DNA of 64,000 nucleotides from Pachyseris speciosa (taxonomy: Eukaryota > Cnidaria > Anthozoa > Scleractinia > Pachyseridae), in the NCBI GenBank assembly GCA_016490735.1, contig JAEMWC010000014.1, forward strand, positions 373,501-437,500. The letters run 5' to 3'. Both the position numbers and the translations under genes were made by a program. Numbering within the stretch: the first letter of the stretch is position 1; each line of letters begins with the position of its first letter. A model generated the notes under the pieces. The model was not told the DNA's origin, did not search any database, and saw only the letters and a list, made by a program, of their open reading frames with translations. Below are positions 9,480 through 18,108 of the stretch, piece after piece.

Positions 9480-9755
9480 CTGATCGGGGTGGGGCAGCGG
9501 GCCTGCGGCGTTTCCACAACAACTTTCGAATTTTCCTGCCCCCTTCTCAACCACCACAGCGGCTGATTCATTGAGTTTTGGAACATTGGATGAGAGCCGC
9601 TTTGCGGTTTTTTTCACAACCGGCCCCGCTTCTTTTTTGAGACGGTTGCCAATGTCCATAAGGGTGTCATGGACCAAACCCATGCCTTTGTGTTTGACGC
9701 GATACCGACCGGCGCGCGGGTCGAAAAACTTCATCCACTCGCTTGGCAAATTCAT
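9480..9755 (-). pseudogene. small basic virion-type protein
   Basis: ATG at 9753-9755 follows the penton-like gene; the frame runs ~90 residues and has a PSEWMKFFDP start, a Lys/Arg-rich GRYRVKHKGMG segment and a Lys/Ala/Val-rich tail, ending among the first codons of the capsid gene. It is conserved in position between penton and hexon genes. It may be a DNA-binding core or minor capsid protein; no catalytic motif. The C-terminal Cys/Pro-rich end is probably out of frame. Confidence 0.45.
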
Positions 9756-10548
9756 CGTATACTTCAACTAGAATTTCTCGGATCATCAAATCCACAGCCA
9801 CGTCCGCGCCGTTGAGGTCCAGGATGTTGTTTCGCCCGTCCGTGACCCGGATCCTTAACGAGTCGATCTGCGATTTCTTGACTGGATAGAATTTGGGGCG
9901 CAGGGGCTCTTTCGTGAAAGGGTAGCTGACCTCGAGATTCGCGGTGGAGAAAGAGAACAAAACGTCGCTTGGTACATCGTTCGCCCGCCGTGTGACCAAG
10001 TCGCAGTGATGGAAGACTCAGTCGACGCCCCTTGTGAAGTCTGGAATCGTGGTTCCCGTGAAACTCGTCGCATCTTTCAAAACCTTTTTGTCGAAGAGAA
10101 GCAACTAAGCAAAATCCCCGGCAGAGAGTTCGAGCTCGTAATTTTGCGCCACCCCCACCACAACCCGGGTGATCGAGAAGTCGAAGTACAGATTGAAAAT
10201 GTGCTTTTTGTCCGCGGCATCGGGGTCAACGAACCCCGTGTGCCCCTGCAAAAACCTGTTGATGTCTGTGTAATCGTATATCCCGTCGGGGAACATCAAC
10301 GTTTTCCAGGCTTCCCCTTTCTTCCTCCACTTGAGTTCGTTGTTGCAGTAGGCAGCCGCGACGTTGTACTAGGAGTAGCTCATGGTGAGCAGCGTATCGA
10401 GCGCGGCTTCCCATTTTCGCTGCGCGTCGAGCTCAATCGGTGGGTTCAAAAGAATTTCAAAGTCGTGGGACTTTTGAGTGGCGCCACTTCTCTGCAGACT
10501 CGAAGGGCTCTAATCGAGCACCAGGTGGTATATCCTCACGCTATGTAA
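9745..10548 (-). pseudogene. penton-like minor capsid protein, broken
   Basis: Leftward segments include FEILLNPPIELDAQRKWEAAL, then MFPDGIYDYTDINRFLQGH, NLYFDFSITRVVV and YELELSAGDFA, and C-terminally RIRVTDGRNNILDLNGADV. This ordered set matches the single-jelly-roll penton proteins of Polintons, which occupy capsid vertices. In-frame TAG codons interrupt it near 10370 and 10525, and a frameshift separates 10105 from about 10000. It ends close to the small basic gene. Confidence 0.8.
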
Positions 10549-11456
10549 TCGTGGAGAATTTTTCGCCTTTGAAATTCATTGACAACACCAAGCTGGAGAA
10601 GCTCTCTCTTTTTCGGAGTTTCGTCGAAGAGTTGCCGGCCTTGATCGAACCAAGCGCCACAAAGAGTTGATGGACCTTGTCGTCGGTGGCGTCTCCCAAG
10701 CCACTTCCTTCCATTTCCCACTCTTCCTCCTCCTCCTCCTCTTCTGGCTCACCGATCGCGGGCCGGCGCTCCAAAATGGCTTTGGTGGGTCGCGCTCTCG
10801 TTTCTTTCGGAGGGGTTCGTTTCAATTTCTCTTTCCCTGCCTGAAGCTGGTGTGGCGACAACTCTCGCCGCCCCTCGCTTCGGCGGGCGTTAATCTCTCT
10901 TAAGATCTGCCACTGAAAACCCGTGGAATGAGAAACTTTTCTTTTTCACTCTGTAGTTGGGGTCGTCCCCGAACTGTGTGAGGACCCGGTTGAACGTCTG
11001 CAATTGGACAGATCCACTGGTCCCTTCGAGCAAGCCAGTCACCACCGGTTCCTCCCATGTTTGGCGCGGGGGTGGCGGCGGGAGGGAAGCTTTAACATCA
11101 CCGCTGGCCTCTTCCAGCACTGGTGAAGGTGGTGGTGGTGGAAACTCTTCTTCCTCCTCTTCGGGGGTTGGTGTCGGTGGTGGGGTGACAGCCTCCGGCC
11201 GAAAATCGTCCCAACCGAAGGCGTTGATCCTGTCGAGCTCGTCCATGTCATAGTCGGGCCCTTCTGCCTCCGGTGCAGGTGGCACCAAACTTTTGTCCAA
11301 CCTGGTTGTGATCGGTTTGAAAAGCTTTTCAGCCTCGACCTGGCCAAACGCCTTGGCGATTTTGTTCGTTTTGAACTTTTGGCGGATTAATCTTGCTCTT
11401 GTTTTTCAAGCTCGGCTGCGGCTTTTACCTGTTGCCGCCATTTTTTTCAGTGGCAT
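10541..11456 (-). pseudogene. acidic/Pro-rich Polinton protein with conserved tail
   Basis: Starts at ATG 11454-11456, divergent from the ATPase (32 bp apart). An early in-frame TGA near 11408 breaks it, and a frame continues through KLFKPITTRLDKSL, an Asp/Glu/Pro-rich centre (11300-11050), the basic KKKSFSFHGFSVADLKR block at about 10900, a poly-Glu run (10745-10720) and a LGSIKAGNSS...QRRKIL tail near 10640-10560, where another frameshift lies. About 300 residues in all. The tail and the FHGF block look like conserved family motifs, but I cannot name a function; a structural or scaffolding role fits its place beside the penton gene. Confidence 0.5.
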
Positions 11457-11488
11457 TGTGGCTTGCGCAACAATATAATTATAGGAAA
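11457..11488. promoter_or_regulatory. divergent intergenic promoter region
   Basis: Only 32 bp separate the start codons of the leftward acidic-protein gene and the rightward ATPase gene. The stretch contains TATAATTATA, a near-palindromic TATA-like element that could serve both directions. Assignment is by sequence and spacing only. Confidence 0.35.
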
Positions 11489-12197
11489 ATGAAAATTCCG
11501 AGTTATGATCCCGATGTTGCTGCCGCAAATGGTTTCCGGCAGGGACATCCGGCCATGCCCGACGACGTTTTTTGGATGTTGATCTGCGGGCCAAGCAATT
11601 CAGGCTAAACGAACATCCTGCTGCACATGCTTTTAAGAGCTGTTGGAGTTTGACAAAGTCTTTCTCTTTTCGAAAAACCTCCACCAGAAAAAGTACCAAG
11701 CGCCTTTGCGGGACTTTGCTGAAAACATCGACCCCGAGGTGGCGTACGAGGTGATCGAGGCCTTTGGCGACGAAATTGTCCCGCTGGAAGAGTTGTGTCC
11801 CCGCCCCGAGGCGGGAATTTCCGACAACCAAAAAATCGTTGTGTTCGATGACTTGGCTTGCGAAAAAACCCAAAACGACATCATCAACTATTTCGTTAAC
11901 GGCCGGCACAGAAACTGCAGCGTCATTTGTCTCACACAGACTTATTACAAGGTCCCCCGAAACATCCGGGACAACTGCAGCCTTTTCTGCCTTTTCAGCT
12001 TCCTCCCGAGGGAGAACAAACGAATCACCGACGGGCTGGGGGTCGACCACAACCTGCTGGACCGCGCCACCGACAAGAAGTTTTCCTTCTTTTACTTCGA
12101 GAAACCGAAAAAACTGATGAAAAAAATTTCCACAAAGACATATAGCATGGGGCGTTTGCCAGACGGCTCGGGTTTTTCCGAAGATTCAGAGCGCTAG
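11489..12197 (+). pseudogene. FtsK/HerA-type genome-packaging ATPase; Walker A Lys is a stop
   Basis: ATG at 11489. Walker A appears as GPSNSG followed by a TAA codon (11606-11608) and Thr: the invariant Lys codon has become a stop, consistent with a single AAA to TAA change. A frameshift near 11640 moves to the frame that then stays open to 12197, with Walker B KIVVFDDL and an ICLTQTYYKVP segment like sensor motifs of A32/FtsK-like viral packaging ATPases. The family pumps DNA into double-jelly-roll capsids. Length ~235 residues, normal for Polinton ATPases. The C-terminus (GFSEDSER) is intact. Confidence 0.85.
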
Positions 12198-12209
12198 CCC
12201 GCGGCCAAG

Positions 12210-14483
12210 GCGGTCCTGCCGGCCCCCTGGACCACGAGGTTAGCGTGGAGCACAGAGGAATCCTGGTCTACGAGGCCCTCAGGGTCCACAGTGGCCAACA
12301 GGCCCGCACGGACCTCAGGGGCCTCAAGGGCCGCAAGGCCTTCACGGCGAAGAAGGCCCTCTCGGTCCAGCAGTTGCGCGAGGACCAACGGGCCAACAAG
12401 GGCTGAAAGGCGACCGTGGGAATGATGGGTCCAAAGGGGGCAAAGGGGACAAAGGCGACAAAGGTGACAAAGGTAATGCCGGCCCCGCGGGGCGGAAGGC
12501 CCGCGCGGCATTTAAGGGCTCAGAGGCCCACAGGGCCCACAGGGGTTGCAAGGGCCGCAAGGCCCCACAGGGGCGATGGGTGCTTTTCTGAAACTCGACG
12601 GGAGCACACCAATAAACGGCAACATGGAAATGGGAGAAAATCGCATCACCAACATGGGTTACCCCAAGGACATTCTCGATGTCACAAATAAAAGCTATGT
12701 CGAATCAGAAATTGCGCAATGTTTGAAAACCGACGGCTCCAACCCCGCGTGCGGTGATTTGAACATGGCCGGACATGCCATCCTGGATTTGAAAGACGCC
12801 GATTCCAGCACGCCTGCTGACAACGCCGTCAACAAGAAATATGTGGAAAAGGGTTTGAAAACTAAATTTGACGCGGTCGCGCAAAAGGATTGGAACATGA
12901 ACAACAACGCGGTGGTGAGTCTTGCGCCCCCCCTTCGGCTCAGCAGACGCAGTGAACAAAAATTACGTCGACTTCTTCTTCGTCCGAAGAGACGGAAAAG
13001 GGCCAATGTACAGAGACCTGGACGTGAGGGGCCACACTGTGACTGGTATAAAAAAACGACGTCACGGCCACTGTGAACAAAAGATACGTCGACTCAACGG
13101 TTTTGTCGAAAAACGTGCCGGAAAACCTCGACATGAAAACAAAGAAGATCGAAAATCTGGGTGCAGCAACCACGGATGCAGATGCCGCGGCTCGGAAGTG
13201 GTGAAAGATTTTGTGAATCATTCACACCTTTCTCAGTCCGGCGGGCAAAAAACCCATTTGCCTACCTCACGGAAGATGACGACGAGTCCTCAGCTGAAAA
13301 CAACATTCATGTCGCAGGGATAGTCAACTTCGCCGCCTTCACTCTCTTCAAAGACGCGGGCAGCGATGAGTACCGCTCATGGATCAGTTTCAATCTCTTT
13401 CCGCTACCGAAAGGGTATTACACGTTCGTGGTTGAGTAGTTTCCACCGGAAATGAAAAATGTTTCCGTGAGGGCAAGTGCCACCGTCATTTCCACCACGA
13501 GCCAAACCACGAAAACCTTCAGCGGTGCCAACCCGCCATACACAAAAACCCTCATTCAGTTCCTCCGGTGGAGCGGCAGCACCCCCAACTACATTTTCTT
13601 GGATCTGCACGGCTCAATCAAGGGCTACCTCGTCGTTTATGGGGTTTCTGGCACCGTGTCCAGCGTGGACTCGGGATTCTTCGACACAGTTTGGACTGTG
13701 GAAAATAGGAAAATGACAATGCAAAACGACTTCGATATAAACGGAAATCTGCTGTTGCGGCCGAAATTGGGAAGTGATTTGGATTTGAATTACAAAAAAG
13801 TTCACAGCAACGGCCTGGCGTTGTTCCGTGCGGGCGTCACCGAAAGGACCAATAATACCGCCTTTGACCTGGGTGGGTTTGCCTTTAATCACCCGAAACT
13901 GGGTGATGATTTGGATTTGGACGGGCGCAATGTGAAAGATGGGCGCGCAACGTTGTTTGGCGGAACAAACGGGCAAATGACGTTGCAGAGTGACCTGAAC
14001 CTGAATGGTCAATACGTGGTAGATGGAAATGCGTCATTGTTTGGTGGAACAAACGGGCAGATGACGTTGCAGAGAGACCTGAACATGAACACCTATTTGA
14101 TTCGTGAACCAAAATTGGGTGGAAATTTCTAATTCGAATAACAACGCGGTTTACAACAACGACACCGTTTTGTTCAGATACAGCGATGTAGTCATCCACT
14201 TCTCAAAACCTGTGTACTGGCCACGTATGGTTTATCAAGAAGACAGCGCTGTTATCAGTGGGTTAGCGACAAAAATCAATGGGTTGATATGCCCCTGCCG
14301 GCGCCAAGGGTGCCATCGCGCCTTTTCAACACTATTCACTTGAGGGTGCTGTTGTCTCAAGAAATGAACGGCTCTGTGACTGTTGAGTTTTTCTTGTTGG
14401 ACGACCAAAAGCGCACCATTTCCTCCCACGCTATTATCAAGGTGGGTATCAAACAACGATTTTCATTGCCCCTGGGCGTGTAG
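12210..14483 (+). pseudogene. collagen-like repetitive fibre protein(s), multiply frameshifted
   Basis: From about 12270 to 12590 one frame encodes Gly-X-Y repeats (for example GPHGPQGPQGPQG and GDKGDKGDKGNAGPAG), a collagen-like shaft. After it come repeats of the type D-G-S-x-P-x3-D-L-N-M-x-G-H-x-I-x-D-L ... N-K-x-Y-V (12590-13200), like trimeric tail-fibre repeats, then a beta-rich head (13260-13440). An in-frame TAG at 13437-13439 is followed directly by more sequence in the same frame, including LFGGTNGQMTLQ repeats (13950-14090) and a tail to 14483. Frameshifts near 12490, 12940, 13080, 13240 and 14125. Fibres of this kind would project from vertices and bind cells; whether this was one gene or two is unclear. 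Confidence 0.7.
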
Positions 14484-14596
14484 TTACCAGAAATACTGCC
14501 TCAATTTCATGACGCATAAAAGGTATCTGGAGTCACATGAAGGCACAAGCAAGATTCATTCTTTCAACAGAATAAAAATTTTCTTTTTCAATATAA

Positions 14597-15018
14597 TGCC
14601 TCCCACCGAACCCAAGCTCTGTGTGTTCGACTTCAACCACATCGACACGGCGCTTGAAAAGGAAACTGTGGAGATGTTGAAGAAGCTTTACGCTTTCTAC
14701 CACAAGAAACACTGGGGCTACGAAAAGCTATTCCGCTCCTTTCAAAGAAAAAAAACTTGTTTTGCAATTTCGTGGCGGGCTAGGCCATCATCTCTTCTGC
14801 GGTTGTGGGAGGCATTACCTTGAACCCGATTGTGTTTGCAAGTTTGACTGCTATCGGCCTTGTGGTCAAGGGTGTGGCGAGTTTAAAAAAATACGACAAA
14901 AAAGCTGAGAGGGCCAACTTTGCCAGGGTTAAATACAAAAAAAATTATCGACGCGATTCGCATCCCTCTCAGGCGCGAGGCTTTAATTAAAAAAGAATTC
15001 CTCGACAGGCTGAAAAAG
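14597..15018 (+). pseudogene. two-span membrane-like Polinton protein, 5' part
   Basis: Starts ATG 14597 with a MPPTEPKLCVFDF opening and a TALEKETVEMLKKLYAFYHKK helix. A frameshift near 14755 and a stop near 14782 lie before a hydrophobic region (about 14790-14880: VVGGITLNPIVFASLTAIG), then Lys-rich coding to the Penelope-element insertion at 15018, with another frameshift near 14945. The 3' part is at 16532-16617. A helical N-terminus plus one or two hydrophobic spans suggests a membrane-associated virion or lysis-type protein; function unknown. The family appears shared among cnidarian Polintons, from memory only. Confidence 0.55.
15005..15018. repeat. target site duplication of Penelope element 1 (left)
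   Basis: ACAGGCTGAAAAAG occurs here and exactly again at 16518-16531, fixing the inserted segment as 15019-16517. Confidence 0.9.
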
Positions 15019-15112
15019 TAATCTCTTCATGTTGTCCTTCAGCAGCATGATTAAAATATGTATAGAATGTTCGATTGAGGCCTAAAACTGCTGTTTCAAA
15101 GTAAAAACTAAA

Positions 15113-15149
15113 ATCCAAGCTTTCGCCGATCAACGGCATCATCAGGGAT
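15113..15149 (-). ncRNA. hammerhead ribozyme, Penelope element 1, left arm
   Basis: On the minus strand: stem I AUCC, CUGAUGA box, stem II GCCG/CGGC with a 5-nt loop, GAAA box, a self-complementary AGCU at the stem III position, then U and GGAU closing stem I. The very short palindromic stem III fits the dimeric hammerheads known from Penelope-like elements. Confidence 0.75.
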
Positions 15150-15455
15150 GAGAAAATATTCCGCGCGTGTTATATATATGCAGAGAAGGTGTAGGGTGAA
15201 ATGTGTAAAAGATGTGACGTATGTATGCAAGCTATAGGAATAAACTGTGAGTAGAATACAAAGCTCTAATGATGGAGTGTCTCTAAACAAAGGACCTCTA
15301 AAAGCGCTAGGAATAAAATAGAATATTAAAATAGAAGGTCTGCGAATTCAGTACATTCTTCTCGGGAATTGAGTGTGGGCTTGTACTTTCTAATATAAAA
15401 TGCTTCATAGAGGCGTAGATTAGCGGGGTCGTTTTCACTCATGATTATCTTGACC

Positions 15456-16109
15456 TCAATGCCTTTGTAGTTCTGGCAGGAATGGATGTGTTTTTTTAAC
15501 AGAGGAGTTTGCGTTATTGATATGTTCTCTCACGCGATCATGGATGAAGCGTGTGGTGCTACCAATGTATTGTTGACCGCAGCTGTTACACGCGAGCTGG
15601 TATACTGCATTTCTTCGTAGACATAATCTGGTGTTAGAGATAGGGCATATGTCTCTTGTGCACTTGCGCTCCGTGGGGGTGTGGGATAGGGCTTGTCTGA
15701 GGGTGTGGGATTTGTGGGCAATACGTACTGGGATGTTTTCTTTTCTGAAAATGGTAGTGATCTTGTGATTGAGTCGTTCAGAGATGTAGGGAATCTTAAG
15801 ATATGACCATTCTGTGCTGCTAGGTTGGGGGTCTCGTTGAGGATTTTGTGGGCGTTTTGTCTGCTCTATTCTGTCCTCTGGATAACCGTTGAGGCGAAGG
15901 ATGTCATCGAATGTGTTTAGGTGTTGTTTGGCAGATGTATTTGAGGAGCATCTGTCCTTGATGCGTTTTCGCTCGTTGCGAATGAAGTTGAGTTTGGATT
16001 TGATTGGCATAGCTGACTGATGGTGGACTAATAGTGGTTTCTTGGCTGGTTTCTTGTAGAATTTAAAAGAGCTGATGCCATCTTTGGATATGGTGACTTT
16101 GAAATCGAG
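15456..16109 (-). pseudogene. Penelope-like RT C-terminus plus GIY-YIG endonuclease
   Basis: Starts inside the reverse-transcriptase tail (FKVTISKDG, then KPAKKPLLVHHQSAMP) without its own ATG, so it is 5'-truncated. The GIY-YIG nuclease follows: AVYQLACNSCGQQYIGSTTR, with Tyr...Tyr-Ile-Gly and the downstream Arg (IHDRVREH) seen. The Cys pair CNSC upstream of QQYIG is typical of the Penelope version. Near 15490-15500 an A run causes a frameshift; the true C-terminus continues in another frame into the left arm, and the same 3' coding end is repeated in the right arm (16118-16253, plus strand). Confidence 0.85.
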
Positions 16110-16429
16110 TACAAAGGCATTGAGGTCAAGATAATCATGAGTGAAAACGACCCCGCTAATCTACGCCTCTATGAAGCATTTTATATTAGAAAGTACAAGC
16201 CCACACTCAATTCCCGAGAAGAATGTACTGAATTCGCAGACCTTCTATTTTAATATTCTATTTTATTCCTAGCGCTTTTAGAGGTCCTTTGTTTAGAGAC
16301 ACTCCATCATTAGAGCTTTGTATTCTACTCACAGTTTATTCCTATAGCTTGCATACATACGTCATATCTTTTACACATTTCACCCTACACCTTCTCTGCA
16401 TATATATAACACGCGCGGAATATTTTCTC

Positions 16430-16466
16430 ATCCCTGATGATGCCGTTGATCGGCGAAAGCTTGGAT
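16430..16466 (+). ncRNA. hammerhead ribozyme, Penelope element 1, right arm
   Basis: Exact inverted counterpart of 15113-15149: CUGAUGA (16434-16440), stem II GCCG/CGGC, GAAA, palindromic AGCU, and AUCC/GGAU stem I. All core bases are preserved. Confidence 0.75.
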
Positions 16467-16531
16467 TTTAGTTTTTACTTTGAAACAGCAGTTTTAGGCC
16501 TCAATCGAACATTCTATACAGGCTGAAAAAG

Positions 16532-16617
16532 GTTGACGACTTTGTCAGCGACCACTACATGGAAATCCCCGAAAAAATCCTGGCGAAATACGCCAAACAT
16601 TTCGTCGCAGATTCGTA
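16532..16617 (+). pseudogene. two-span membrane-like Polinton protein, 3' part
   Basis: Continuation of the gene at 14597-15018 beyond the Penelope insertion. It resumes right after the second copy of the 14-bp duplication and encodes ~28 residues (VDDFVSDHYMEIPEKILAK at its start) to a TAA near 16617. Removing the insertion and one duplicate would rejoin the two parts in register. Confidence 0.55.
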
Positions 16618-17100
16618 AACATGTTGTTTGATTCGAGTCCCACCACCATTCATCGAACCTTTCTTTCGCCCGGCGACGTGTTGCTGATGAACTTTTTCGA
16701 TGCAGGAAAGAGGTGAGCGAGAATTTCTTTTTATGCGCGGCCAAACTCCTTCTGAAACCGCTTGAAAGTAATCATGCAAAAAGCAAAAGAAATTCACCGA
16801 CCAGGGTAAGAGAAACTCCCTGAAATTGTGGATGAGGCTTCCCAAAAACTTCCACCGAGATGGGGCGTACACTTCTCGCCCGGCAACCGAAATGGTGTTG
16901 ACGGCGTCAAGGATTTCGTGTTTCTCGAGAATTTTGCGAAGGTTGATGAATGAAACAGGGTTGGCTGTCCACCCCACCTCCTCCCTGGTTTTGGTTGGTG
17001 TGCCGAGATCCTCAACCTTTTGGCAACTTTGACAAACAAGTTCGAAATTCTCATGGTTCTCAACCATCGTTTTCCCGCAGCGCACCTTTGCGTTCGCCAT
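16555..17100 (-). CDS. hypothetical Polinton protein with Cys motif
   Basis: ATG at 17098-17100, divergent from the integrase start at 17125. Open for ~180 codons to TGA near 16555, though the last part overlaps the end of the convergent membrane-protein gene and may be fortuitous. Near the N-terminus RCGKT and, 14 residues on, CQSC form a possible zinc site; a YAPSRWKFLGSLIHNFREFL segment follows. I do not recognise the family. Position opposite the integrase, with a shared 24-bp intergenic region containing TTTTATAGG, suggests early expression. Confidence 0.45.
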   Translation of the reverse strand: MANAKVRCGKTMVENHENFELVCQSCQKVEDLGTPTKTREEVGWTANPVSFINLRKILEKHEILDAVNTISVAGREVYAPSRWKFLGSLIHNFREFLLPWSVNFFCFLHDYFQAVSEGVWPRIKRNSRSPLSCIEKVHQQHVAGRKKGSMNGGGTRIKQHVYESATKCLAYFARIFSGISM

Positions 17101-17124
17101 CTTTCCCACTATTTTATAGGTTCA

Positions 17125-18108
17125 ATGGAAACTCCTGCCTTGAAGCGGCGCCTTTCAAAAATTTACTACAGCCCGAAAGGTTATTGGACAGGGTTTGCCG
17201 CAGTGAAAAAAGTGGCTCAAACCGCAAAGGTTTCGGAAAATGTGGCGAAACAATCGTTGTAAAAACAGGCGCTTTGGCCGCGGAGCGTTCCTCGGCCGAA
17301 GTTTGACGTGCCAACACCCAACGTGGTGCACCAAGCCAACCTGCTCTTCATGCCGCGCGACAAGGTGGGACGCAAAACGTTCAAATACGTGCTGACTGTT
17401 GTCGATGTGGCCAGCCGCTTCAAGGCAGCAGAGCCCCTGACTGATGAATTGGCTCAAGCCGTTGAGAAAATTTACAAGCGCGGCCCTCTCAAATGGCCAA
17501 AGCTGCTGCAAGTAGACCCCGGGAGTGAGTTCATGGGGGCTGTTTCCAGAGTCATGGAGGCGCATGGAACGGGCATTCGCCGTGGACATGTGGAAGTGAA
17601 TTGCGACCACGCGATTGTGGAATGCTTCAACCGTACGCTTGCCGAGTTTCTGTTCGGGCACCAGTACGCTGTTGAGATGCTGTTGCCGGAGGGTGTGCGG
17701 TCTGTTGTGTGGGTGGCAAGACTTCCCAGGGTTGTTGCTGCTCTCAACAACCAAAACACGCGGTTGACAGGGTTGAAGCCCGCAGATGCGATCCGAAAAC
17801 GAACTGTTTTTGCTCCGTATTTCAGACCTGTTGGTGCGGCTGAAAAGGAGCTTCCCCTTGGCGTTGAAGTTCGCTATCCGTTTCAACCTGGGGAGTTGGA
17901 AGGTGGTGTGGGAAGGGCCACAAACCCTGTTTGGTCTTTGAAAGTATTCCAGGTTGAAATTATCATGACGAAACCGAACCAGCCAGTGATGTATTGGATT
18001 TCCCGCCCCGGGACGGGAGGTCGTAATGGCCCCCAGCGCAGTTTCCTGCGTGAAGAGTTGATGGCTGTTCCACCCAACACCAAGCTCCCTCCTGTCAGGC
18101 CTGACTAA
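17125..18108 (+). pseudogene. retroviral-type (RVE) Polinton integrase, one internal stop
   Basis: ATG at 17125; the only visible lesion is an in-frame TAA at 17260-17262 with a probable small deletion after it, and the frame is otherwise open to TAA at 18106-18108 (~327 codons). The catalytic core shows TVVDVASRFK (first Asp), LLQVDPGSEF (second Asp) and AIVECFNRTL (Glu), matching D,D-35-E spacing. A downstream LPLGVEVRYPFQPGELEGG ... PVWSLKVFQV region corresponds to the C-terminal chromodomain/SH3-like part. Integrases of this type insert Polintons with short duplications. Its stop codon overlaps that of the convergent polymerase gene. Confidence 0.9.

Larger units (their letters stand above)
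15019..16517. mobile_element. Penelope-like element 1, inverted-repeat form
   Basis: A 1,499-bp insertion with a 14-bp target duplication. Inverted arms of ~408 bp (15061-15469 and 16110-16517) flank a 640-bp unique centre encoding the end of the reverse transcriptase and a GIY-YIG endonuclease on the minus strand. A 42-bp extension (15019-15060) lies only on the left, a feature described for Penelope-like elements. Each arm carries a hammerhead ribozyme motif. The element interrupts a Polinton gene. Confidence 0.9.
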
